A DNA stretch of 64,000 nucleotides from JALORV01 sp963775635 (GTDB taxonomy: Bacteria > Pseudomonadota > Gammaproteobacteria > Burkholderiales > Burkholderiaceae_F), in the NCBI GenBank assembly GCA_963775635.1, contig CAVZJO010000012.1:172485-236484 (forward strand), given 5' to 3'. The notes beneath the pieces were generated by a model. It had not been told where the DNA came from. It made no database searches and was given only the letters and a program-made list of their open reading frames with translations. Shown here one piece after another: positions 56,729 through 64,000 of the stretch. Both the position numbers and the translations under genes were made by a program. Each line of letters opens with the position of its first letter. Within the stretch, counting starts at the first letter, position 1.

Positions 56729-57845
56729 AGTCATGACGATCGTCGGCACACGGCCGGAAGTCATCCGTCTGTCCCGCATCATTGAGAAGCTTGACCGCCA
56801 CTGTGAACACGTGCTTGTGCACACTGGTCAGAACTTCGACTACGAGTTGAATCAGGTCTTTTTCGATGAGCTAGGTATCCGTCGTCCGGATCATTTCCTT
56901 GATGCCGCCGGCGCAAGTGGGGCAGAAACCATTGGAAAGGTCATCATCGCGGCCGATGGTGTACTTGGACAGCGGCAGCCCGATGCGCTTCTTCTGCTTG
57001 GAGACACCAATAGCGCATTGGCCGCAATTGCGGCAAAGAGGCGCAAGGTGCCGATCTTCCATATGGAGGCCGGGAATCGCTGCTTTGACTTTCGCGTCCC
57101 CGAGGAGATCAATCGCCGTATTGTTGACCATGTCGCAGACATCAATCTCACCTACAGTCAGATCGCCCGTGAATACTTGCTGCGAGAAGGCTTACCCCCG
57201 GATCAGGTGATCTGCACGGGCAGTCCCATGCGCGAGGTGATTGAGCACCACAGATCCGAAATCGATGCATCTGATGTTCTCGCGCGGCTCGGACTGACGG
57301 CGAGGGGCTACTTCTTGGTCAGTTCGCACCGGGAAGAAAACGTGGACGCGCGAAGAAATCTGCTGCGTTTGCTCGAAGTGATCAATAGCCTCGCGCGGAA
57401 GTTCGATTGTCCAGTGATCGTGTCAACGCATCCTCGCACCCGCACCCGCATGGCGGAGGCGGAATTTGAGATGGATCGAAGAGTTGCGTTCCATCGTCCC
57501 TTCGGCTTTCTCGATTACATCAAGCTTCAACAGAATGCGCGCGTGGTCCTATCTGATAGCGGCACTATCACGGAGGAATCATCGATCTTGAATTTTCCTG
57601 CGCTAAATCTGCGCGAGGTCAACGAGCGGCCCGAGGGATTTGAGGAGGGCGCAGTGATGATGGTTGGCCTCGATGTGGAACGCGTCCTTGACGCGCTCGA
57701 TATCGTCGACGACCAGCCGCGGGGGAGCGAACGCCTATTGTCGATGGTTGAGGACTATGCGCCCACCAATGTGTCGGACAAGGTCCTTCGAATCATTTTC
57801 AGCTATGTCGATTTCATCGATAGAAGGGTTTGGAAGAAGGCATGA
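56721..57845 (+). CDS. UDP-N-acetylglucosamine 2-epimerase family (FnlC/WbjD/QnlB-like)
   Basis: A non-hydrolysing 2-epimerase of 374 residues: MTIVGTRPEVIRLSRII, VHTGQNFDYELN, LLGDTNSALAA, HMEAGNRCFD and VLSDSGTITEESSILN. In this gene order it does the last step to UDP-L-FucNAc or UDP-L-QuiNAc rather than making ManNAc. The HMEAGNRCFDFRVPEE segment, in place of HVEAGLR of WecB, is characteristic of the WbjD branch. Confidence 0.9.
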   Translation: MLKVMTIVGTRPEVIRLSRIIEKLDRHCEHVLVHTGQNFDYELNQVFFDELGIRRPDHFLDAAGASGAETIGKVIIAADGVLGQRQPDALLLLGDTNSALAAIAAKRRKVPIFHMEAGNRCFDFRVPEEINRRIVDHVADINLTYSQIAREYLLREGLPPDQVICTGSPMREVIEHHRSEIDASDVLARLGLTARGYFLVSSHREENVDARRNLLRLLEVINSLARKFDCPVIVSTHPRTRTRMAEAEFEMDRRVAFHRPFGFLDYIKLQQNARVVLSDSGTITEESSILNFPALNLREVNERPEGFEEGAVMMVGLDVERVLDALDIVDDQPRGSERLLSMVEDYAPTNVSDKVLRIIFSYVDFIDRRVWKKA

Positions 57846-58816
57846 ATGGCGATTTGCCATGCACTCAATTGCCACTCAAGGAGGTGGCGGTTAGCGGAGT
57901 CGGAGGCTTTGTGGGAGCGAACCTCGCGGCTGAGCTTCGTGAGCGGAATTGGGGAGTTCGCAGAATCACGAGTGAGCATCTTCAGAGTTTGATGGCCGGC
58001 TCATTCGACGCTTTGGTTGTGCAGAACTGCACGGCGACATTGCATTTGGCTGCTCGCGCCCATGTGACAGGTTCAGATGAAAGCGGTCTGCTGGACGTGT
58101 ATCGCACGGTCAATCGCGACATGACCTGCGCATTAGCTCGAGCAGCGTGCAGCGCCGGTGTGAAGCGATTCATCTTCCTGAGTTCCGTCCGCGTCAATGG
58201 CAGCCAGAGCGATCGCCCGTTCCGTGTGGGTGATCCGCCGAAACCGGAAGAACCGTATGCGATCTCGAAGTTCGAGGCCGAACAAGCGCTTTGGAAGATT
58301 GCTTCCGAGACTGGCCTTGAAGTCGTAATCATCCGTTCTCCACTTGTCTACGGCCCATGGGTCAAAGCGAACTTCCTGCGACTGCTCAAGCTCGCGGCGT
58401 CCGGGTTGCCTCTGCCGCTGAGATCGATCCGCGGCGTTCGCTCGCTTGTGAGCATCTGGAACCTTTGCGATCTATTGATTCGCTGTATTGATCACCCCGC
58501 GGCGCCGGGTCGTACCTTGTTTGCGGGGGACGGGGAAGACATCGCCTTGCCTGAACTGATCAGGAGACTTGCCCGCGGGATGGGACGGCCATGCCGCATG
58601 GTGGCTGTACCGCCTGCAGTAGTTCGCGGGCTCGCGACAGTGGCAGGAGGCGTCTCCACGTTCGACAAGCTCACGGCATCGCTGCAAATCGATCTCACAG
58701 AAACTTGTCGCGTGCTTGACTGGACTCCCCCCGTTCCGCTTGCGAAAGGTTTGGAACGAACCGCGCAGTGGTATGCAGTTTCCGCCCAGAGCAAGTCAGC
58801 CGTCGCCCTGGGTTGA
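57842..58816 (+). CDS. NAD-dependent epimerase/dehydratase (WbpV/WreQ-like 4-ketoreductase)
   Basis: An extended SDR protein of 324 residues: VAVSGVGGFVGANLAAEL, LHLAARAH, FLSSVRVNG, and Y-x3-K in EEPYAISKFEAEQ. WbpV and WreQ reduce UDP-4-keto-6-deoxy-GlcNAc to UDP-D-QuiNAc. Here a WbpM-like dehydratase that makes that substrate is encoded 1.8 kb downstream, and a PglC-like initiating transferase directly follows. ATGA overlap with the upstream gene. A C4-epimerase role is the alternative. Confidence 0.8.
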   Translation: MNGDLPCTQLPLKEVAVSGVGGFVGANLAAELRERNWGVRRITSEHLQSLMAGSFDALVVQNCTATLHLAARAHVTGSDESGLLDVYRTVNRDMTCALARAACSAGVKRFIFLSSVRVNGSQSDRPFRVGDPPKPEEPYAISKFEAEQALWKIASETGLEVVIIRSPLVYGPWVKANFLRLLKLAASGLPLPLRSIRGVRSLVSIWNLCDLLIRCIDHPAAPGRTLFAGDGEDIALPELIRRLARGMGRPCRMVAVPPAVVRGLATVAGGVSTFDKLTASLQIDLTETCRVLDWTPPVPLAKGLERTAQWYAVSAQSKSAVALG

Positions 58817-58835
58817 GCCGCACGAAGTTGAATTT

Positions 58836-59396
58836 ATGAAGCGGCTATTTGACGTAGCAATGGCGCTCGTCGCACTGGGGATCTTCGCAGTTCCAATGGC
58901 AATGATCGCGATCGCGGTCCAACTGACGTCACCGGGGCCGGCTTTGTTTTGGTCAGATCGGGTGGGACGCAACAATGCAATTTTCCGCATGCCGAAGTTT
59001 CGTTCGATGTTTCTGGGCACGCCTTCGGTTGCGACACATTTGCTAGCGGACCCTATTTCGCATATGACGCCTGTCGGGCGGTTCTTGAGGAAGTCGAGCT
59101 TGGATGAGCTTCCACAGCTTTGGAGTGTGCTAGTTGGGGACATGAGCTTGGTCGGACCCCGCCCCGCACTCTTCAATCAGGAAGATCTGATCGCAGCGCG
59201 GACAGCCGCGGGCGTCCACAAGTTGAAACCGGGAATTACCGGTTGGGCGCAGGTCAACGGGCGCGACGAACTGCCCATACCCGCCAAGGTGGCCTTGGAC
59301 ACCGAGTACTTGATTCAGCGCTCCTTTTCCTTTGATCTGAGAATTCTCTTTCTCACCCTCTTGAGTGTCTTACGGCATGAAGGGGTTTCGCACTAG
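58836..59396 (+). CDS. Monotopic initiating sugar-phosphate transferase (PglC-like)
   Basis: A bacterial sugar transferase of 186 residues. One N-terminal re-entrant hydrophobic helix (MALVALGIFAVPMAMIAIAV), then SPGPALFWSDRVGR, the KFRSM motif, LDELPQLWSVLVGDMSLVGPRP and GITGWAQVNGRD. It transfers a sugar phosphate, probably QuiNAc-1-P, to undecaprenyl phosphate. The stop TAG at 59394-59396 straddles the left end of an IS630 element: TA belongs to the target site and G is the first base of the element. Before insertion the stop would have been the same TAG. Confidence 0.92.
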   Translation: MKRLFDVAMALVALGIFAVPMAMIAIAVQLTSPGPALFWSDRVGRNNAIFRMPKFRSMFLGTPSVATHLLADPISHMTPVGRFLRKSSLDELPQLWSVLVGDMSLVGPRPALFNQEDLIAARTAAGVHKLKPGITGWAQVNGRDELPIPAKVALDTEYLIQRSFSFDLRILFLTLLSVLRHEGVSH

Positions 59397-59422
59397 TGGA
59401 CTGTAACGTTGATTTCCGTAGT
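59396..59422. repeat. Left terminal inverted repeat of the IS630 element
   Basis: Begins GTGGACTGTAACG and ends CCGTAGT. The 13 outermost and 7 innermost bases are identical to the complement of the right end at 60464-60490. Confidence 0.9.
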
Positions 59423-59434
59423 ACTATCTGATGC

Positions 59435-60493
59435 GTGAACTCGCACCTTGGACTGACGGCGAAGGAACGCGCTGTGCTGCAAGCGCTGAGTCGTTCGCGC
59501 AGTGCGGCGGCGGCTGATGTGAAGCGCGCACGGCTGCTCATGATGCTTGACGAAGGTGCCAGCTGGAGCGCGATCAGCGCGCAGCTGCCGTGCACGCCCG
59601 ACTACATCGGGCGCTGGAAGGGCCGCTTCGAGGCCGAACGGCTCGGCGGGCTGTACGCCCGGCATCGCGGCCGCATGCCGGCCGATGACGCGGCCCGGCT
59701 CGAGGCGCGCGTGCTCGCCGCTACGCGCAAGCGGCCGAGCGACGGTTCGACCCACTGGAGCACGCGCAAACTCGCGGCGGCGCTCGGCATCTCGCACATG
59801 ATGGTGGCGCGCATCTGGGCCAAGCACGGCCTCAAGCCGCATCGGCTGGCCCGTTACATGGCCTCCGACGATCCGGACTTCGAAGCCAAAGCGGCCGATG
59901 TCATCGGCCTGTATCTGAACCCGCCGGCGCACGCCGCGGTGTTCTGCGTCGACGAGAAAACCGCCATTCAAGCCCTGGATCGGCTCGACCCGGTGCTGCC
60001 GCTGTCGCCCGGGCGCATCGAGCGGCACGGCTTCGAGTACTACCGCCACGGCACGCTGTCGCTGTATGCCGCCTTCAACACCCGAACCGGCGAGGTCTTC
60101 GGCAAGACCGCGACGCGACACACCAGCGCCGAATTCGTGGCCTTCCTCGGCGACATCGTCGCCCACCAACCCCGGCGTAAGGAAATCCACGTCATCTGTG
60201 ACAACCTCTCGGCGCACAAGACCAAAGGGGTCGACGAGTTCCTGGCCGCGCATCCGAACGTGCATCTGCACTACACCCCGACTTACTCGTCCTGGCTCAA
60301 CCAGGTCGAACTGTGGTTCTCCAAAATCGAGCGCGATGTGATCGCGCGCGGCATCTTTACCTCCGTGCCGGACCTCAGGCGAAAACTCATGCGCTACATC
60401 CGCAAGTACAACCAGTCCCCCAAACCCGTGAAGTGGATCCACCGCAACCCGGCTCATCGCATCACTACGGATTCAAGCGTTACAGTCCACTAG
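59435..60493 (+). CDS. IS630-family transposase
   Basis: A DDE transposase of 352 residues. The N-terminal helix-turn-helix region (SWSAISAQLPCTPDYIGRW and a second winged-helix segment with GISHMMVARIWAKHG) precedes the catalytic domain. The acidic triad is in FCVDEKTAIQ, HVICDNLSAHKT and YSSWLNQVELWFSKIERD. It starts with GTG at 59435. The stop codon TAG at 60491-60493 lies outside the element: the codon is formed by the duplicated target TA plus the next host base. Confidence 0.94.
   Translation: MNSHLGLTAKERAVLQALSRSRSAAAADVKRARLLMMLDEGASWSAISAQLPCTPDYIGRWKGRFEAERLGGLYARHRGRMPADDAARLEARVLAATRKRPSDGSTHWSTRKLAAALGISHMMVARIWAKHGLKPHRLARYMASDDPDFEAKAADVIGLYLNPPAHAAVFCVDEKTAIQALDRLDPVLPLSPGRIERHGFEYYRHGTLSLYAAFNTRTGEVFGKTATRHTSAEFVAFLGDIVAHQPRRKEIHVICDNLSAHKTKGVDEFLAAHPNVHLHYTPTYSSWLNQVELWFSKIERDVIARGIFTSVPDLRRKLMRYIRKYNQSPKPVKWIHRNPAHRITTDSSVTVH
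60464..60490. repeat. Right terminal inverted repeat of the IS630 element
   Basis: Ends CGTTACAGTCCAC, the exact complement of the left-end outer 13 bases. It encodes the last residues of the transposase. Confidence 0.9.
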
Positions 60494-60631
60494 CGCGCAG
60501 CTGAGAAGCGGCCCCACCCCTGCATTGGCCTTCGAAGCGTGGGGGTTATCATCAGGCTTCATTGAAGAGGGAGCTGTTGGCTCGGCTGCTCGGGTCGAGC
60601 GGCGCGCCTACGCCGGACCCGTCCACGTGTG

Positions 60632-62606
60632 ATGCAAACGAAGACTCTCGAACGGACTGCTGCAAAAAGGTTGCTAGCTCTCCCAAGGCGGGGCAAGCAG
60701 TCACTGGTTATGGTCGTTGACGTCTTGGCCGCGTGGCTGGCGATGTGGCTCGCTTTTACCTTGCGCCTAGAGGTGTGGCATTGGCCCACTTGGCAGCAGG
60801 TCTGGATCTACGTTGTCGCGCCTCTGATCTTTCTGCCGTTGTTCATCCGCTTTGGCCTTTATCGCGCGATCTTCCGCTATACCGGACTCGCGACCATGCA
60901 GACGCTGCTTCGAGCGGTGGGTCTGTACGGGACCGCGCTGCTCGTCCTCGTGCTTTTGACGTTTCCTTCGGGCGTTCCGCGATCGGTTGGCGTGTTGCAG
61001 CCCATATTGTTCCTACTCCTGGTCAGCAATACGAGGGCGTGGGCTCGATTTTGGTTGAACAAGGGCGCCAAGGGCGCCGAAAGGCAACGGCTTTTGATTT
61101 ATGGAGCTGGATCGGCGGGAGCGCAAACGGCCGCCGCTGTGGCGAACGCAGGCGAATTTCAACTGCTGGGGTTCGTCGACGACGACGTTAGCAAGATGGG
61201 TCGTCACATCAATGGTGTGCCCGTCTTCGGTCCACAGCTTGTTACTGAAACCGTCGAGCAACTCGGCATTTCGGACATCCTGCTTGCCCTGCCATCGGCG
61301 CCGCGTCAGCGCCGCCACCAGATCATCGAGGGGCTGCGATCTCTTCCGGTACACATCCGGACGCTCCCCGGGATGGCAGACCTAGCTTCTGGTCGGGTTT
61401 CGATCTCAGACTTTCGAGAATTGGATCTTGAGGACCTGCTCGGGAGAGACCCGGTCCCGCCCAACTCGGCGCTGCTGGCGCGTGACCTGGCCAACAAGGT
61501 AGTACTGGTGACAGGTGCTGGAGGAAGCATTGGCTCGGAGCTTTGTCGCCAGATACTTGCTGAGCGTCCGGCTAGGCTGTTACTGGTCGACCACAATGAA
61601 TTCGGGCTCTACACGATTCACCAGGAGCTCGAACAAATACTTCAGGAGAGATCATCGCGCGGCCATACAGTGCCTGATGTTGTTCCTTTGCTCGGCAACG
61701 TGCGGAACTACCGGCGAATGTCGGACATCTGCCGTGCGTATCAGCCTGACACCGTTTATCACGCCGCCGCGTACAAGCACGTTCCAATGGTGGAACACAA
61801 CACTTGTGAGGGTGTGGCTAACAACGTGCTGGGAACATTGAATCTGGCGCGGGCAGTCATGGAAAGCGCTGCCGCGAGCTTTGTTCTCGTCTCGACCGAC
61901 AAAGCGGTCCGTCCGACAAACGTGATGGGCGCGAGCAAGCGCATTGCGGAGTTGATTCTGCAAGCGCTGGCCGCCGAGACGATGGTGCGGTACGACGACC
62001 TAGCGCCGGTGGCCGGCTTGGTGCGCAATCGGACACGATTTTCTATAGTGCGTTTCGGCAACGTGCTCGGTTCTAGCGGCAGCGTTGTGCCACTGTTTCG
62101 CAAACAGATCGAGGCCGGCGGGCCGGTGACATTGACTCATCCCGACGTTACGCGCTACTTCATGACGATTCCTGAGGCGGCTCAGCTGGTGCTGCAGGCG
62201 GGCGCAATGGGGCAGGGCGGCGAGGTTTTCGTGCTGGATATGGGGGAGCCGGTACGGATACTTGAGCTGGCGCGCCGTATGGTGCAATTGTCGGGGCACG
62301 CAGTCAGGGAAGAGGCCAACCCTGAGGGCGACATCGAGATTCGGACAACGGGTCTGCGGCCTGGCGAGAAGCTCTACGAAGAACTACTGATCGGCGACGA
62401 CCCGTCGCCGACCGCGCACCCTCGCATCATGAAAGCACGCGAAGGCTATCGTCCATGGAACGAACTTCGGCCGTCTCTCGCAGCTCGAACGGGCGACGCA
62501 GGCCAACGACGTCGGAGTGGTGTTCGACGTACTGCACCAGCTCGTCAGTGGATACCGGCCGGCTGGCGAAATTGTCGACTGGATCACCGTGGTCGGACGT
62601 GCCTGA
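60632..62606 (+). CDS. wbpM: UDP-GlcNAc 4,6-dehydratase, WbpM/FlaA1 membrane type
   Basis: A large nucleotide-sugar dehydratase with four N-terminal membrane helices, a first Rossmann-like domain (LLIYGAGSAGAQTA), and the catalytic SDR domain with LVTGAGGSIGSELC, YHAAAYKHVPMVE and STDKAVRPTNVMGASKR, with Met in place of Tyr as is normal for WbpM. It makes UDP-4-keto-6-deoxy-GlcNAc for QuiNAc. A single-base shift near 62,475 changes the last 40 or so residues; the alternative frame gives the expected C-terminus (LERATQANDVGVVFDVL ... TVVGRA) and stops at 62604-62606. The uncorrected frame ends at 62626. A GTG at 60629 is an alternative start. Confidence 0.88.
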
Positions 62607-62678
62607 GTTCGAACTATTGTCGCTAATGCCAACTCTCGAGTGCACTCTAACTAACTAAAACATTCAGTATCGCATCGG

Positions 62679-63911
62679 GTGGGTCAGATCAACGCATTGC
62701 TCCGTAAGTACGTAGGCGTCGGACTCGGTGTCGCGCTGCTAGTGCCCCTTGTGCTGGCGTGCGCCGGCTTCGCAGTGGGGCTGCTCTTTCCCAAGTTCGA
62801 GGCGACCGCTCTGCTGCAGTTTCCGGAACCTCAGAAAAGCGTTGAGCGACCAGGTGAGCCCCGGACGCCCGAGCAGCGGCCCCTAGATCCCAAGGCCAAT
62901 GTGATCGAACTGGCGGCCTACAAGCGCGTTGCTGCCTCGTATGACTCGGCGGCGCAGCTGGGCGCCTATCTGGAAGCTGCTGGGCTGAATAACCGTCCAG
63001 GAGCAGCACGCTTGCTCAAGCAGGCCGAGAGTCCGAGCTTCTGGGACAAAGTTGCGGCGCCGGTACTTCCGTTCAGCCGTCGCGACCAAAAGGAGTTCGG
63101 CGATATCAAGGACGCGTCGGCCACGAGCATGCTAGGGCTCGAACTGACTGCCGACGCGCCCACCGAGTCTGTGGCGCAAGACATCGTCGACTTGCTGGCC
63201 AGCTATTACATCAATGCCGTGGTGCGCGAACGAATCCGAGCGTGGACACTTGCCGGCAAAGTGGACGCACAGTCACTGGAGAAGGGCGTCCGTGCGGACA
63301 TCCTGCGAGCCGAGCTAGATATCGAGCTGTACGCTGGGCGTGCCAATGACATGAAGGCCATACTGGCGCGCTATCCCGATGCGGCGCGAATGGACTCCCG
63401 GCAGGTCGTCAGCGTGAATCCATCCGAAGGCGGCGAGCGATACCTATCACCTCTTGCGCAGGTAGTGGGTGCCGAGAGCGCCATCTCCCAGCGGCGCGAG
63501 ATGATCCGCCGTTGGCAGCGGGAACTCAAGCAGAAGACCATACTGGCGCAGTTTTACGCCGGCGCAGACGCCCTGCTGTACCGTGAGGTCGATGTCGCCA
63601 AGCTGCTGGCGGAGCTCAAGGCGCTGGCGACGAAGGCGTTTTCTCATGCGGAAGCTTCACAGGAATGGAACCAGGAAGCTGCATTGCGAGTCATCGGAGC
63701 ACTCGACAACTTCGAGGTGATGCGGGGTCAATTCGGTGTCCGCAACGGAATTCGAGCCGGCAAAGTCGGAAGCCGCAGCCCGTTGCGGCTGGCTGGTCTG
63801 GGCATTGCGGCGGGGCTGGCAGTTCTCGGGGCTGCGGCCTTCCTGCGCACCGTACTAAAGGCGGCAGGGGACGAGGGCGGGCGGACGCAAGAGGAAACCG
63901 ATCGAGCTTGA
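62679..63911 (+). CDS. Wzz/GumC-like chain-length determinant protein
   Basis: A protein of 410 residues with a membrane helix near the N-terminus (VALLVPLVLACAGFAVGLLF), a periplasmic region rich in Glu, Ala and predicted helix, and a second helix near the C-terminus (LRLAGLGIAAGLAVLGAAAFL). This topology and the place at the end of a Wzx/Wzy cluster fit a polysaccharide co-polymerase that sets chain length. Start is a GTG at 62679. No tyrosine-kinase domain is attached. Sequence motifs are weak, so the family call is mainly from architecture. Confidence 0.72.
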   Translation: MGQINALLRKYVGVGLGVALLVPLVLACAGFAVGLLFPKFEATALLQFPEPQKSVERPGEPRTPEQRPLDPKANVIELAAYKRVAASYDSAAQLGAYLEAAGLNNRPGAARLLKQAESPSFWDKVAAPVLPFSRRDQKEFGDIKDASATSMLGLELTADAPTESVAQDIVDLLASYYINAVVRERIRAWTLAGKVDAQSLEKGVRADILRAELDIELYAGRANDMKAILARYPDAARMDSRQVVSVNPSEGGERYLSPLAQVVGAESAISQRREMIRRWQRELKQKTILAQFYAGADALLYREVDVAKLLAELKALATKAFSHAEASQEWNQEAALRVIGALDNFEVMRGQFGVRNGIRAGKVGSRSPLRLAGLGIAAGLAVLGAAAFLRTVLKAAGDEGGRTQEETDRA

Positions 63912-64000
63912 TTGGTGTTGTCTGCGCCGTGGAAGCATCTGCGTCTTGGGCGTGGGCTATCCTAGTCGCCCCGAGTGATGGTCGCTGAAGCAATCGCGAA

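Larger units (their letters stand above)
59396..60490 (+). mobile_element. IS630-family insertion sequence, complete
   Basis: The 1095-bp element is bounded by 27-bp imperfect terminal inverted repeats (22 of 27 positions match) and flanked by TA dinucleotides at 59394-59395 and 60491-60492, the target duplication made by IS630/mariner elements. It encodes one intact transposase. GC content matches the core genome better than the neighbouring glycan genes do. It separates the PglC-like gene from the WbpM-like gene. Confidence 0.92.

Noticed and set aside
63912..64000. Start of another gene at the right edge
   Set aside because: Only 89 bp remain after the Wzz-like gene and no start or coding pattern could be recognised.

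Overview
This 64 kb window is GC-rich chromosomal DNA from a betaproteobacterium, most likely in the Burkholderiales. The evidence is the gene order hemL-thiE / rubredoxin-pilGHIJ-pilL, the pgpA/pncC junction, the pyrR-pyrB-pyrX cluster, the yqjDEK-type operon, and Burkholderiales-style intergenic repeats. I cannot name a genus. No rRNA, tRNA or CRISPR array is visible.

Positions 1-35 kb are mostly housekeeping: the thiL tail, a pgpA-pncC fusion, a wrecked alpha/beta-hydrolase gene, a CNNM/CorC membrane protein, pyrF, a yqjK/yqjE/yqjD-like trio, dacB (PBP4), a secreted DUF1800/DUF1501 pair, a stand-alone Cas6e-like gene, groESL with both a sigma-32 promoter and a CIRCE operator, a periplasmic redoxin with a DsbD/ScsB-type reductase, hemL-thiE, and the Pil-Chp chemosensory cluster that controls type IV pili (pilG, pilH, pilI, pilJ, pilL/chpA). 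After a 650-bp repeat-filled gap come algH, ruvX, pyrR, pyrB, a non-catalytic dihydroorotase (pyrX), an acyltransferase, apaH and galU.

Positions 35-64 kb form a surface-polysaccharide (O-antigen type) island with locally lower GC. It encodes two kinds of initiating phosphoglycosyl transferase (a polytopic WecA/WbpL-like one and a monotopic PglC-like one), Wzx flippase, a Wzy/WaaL-family protein, a Wzz-like chain-length protein, about six glycosyltransferases, several methyltransferases (one FkbM type), and an AsnB-type amidotransferase. Sugar-nucleotide pathways point to GDP-L-fucose (gmd, fcl), UDP-D-QuiNAc (wbpM-like dehydratase plus wbpV/wreQ-like reductase) and UDP-L-QuiNAc or UDP-L-FucNAc (fnlA-like, RmlD-like reductase, 2-epimerase), with a WbuB-like transferase. 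An intact IS630-family element sits exactly in the stop codon of the PglC-like gene.

Many genes carry single-base frameshifts, extremely dense between 40.4 and 42.4 kb (fcl and gmd). The codons on both sides stay well conserved, so consensus sequencing error is the most economical explanation. The 1.2-1.7 kb hydrolase is different, because it has lost whole internal segments. The most unusual biological items are the orphan Cas6e-like endoribonuclease beside groESL, the PgpA-PncC fusion, the IS630 junction that supplies two stop codons, and the paired inverted repeats at 28.2-28.6 kb.
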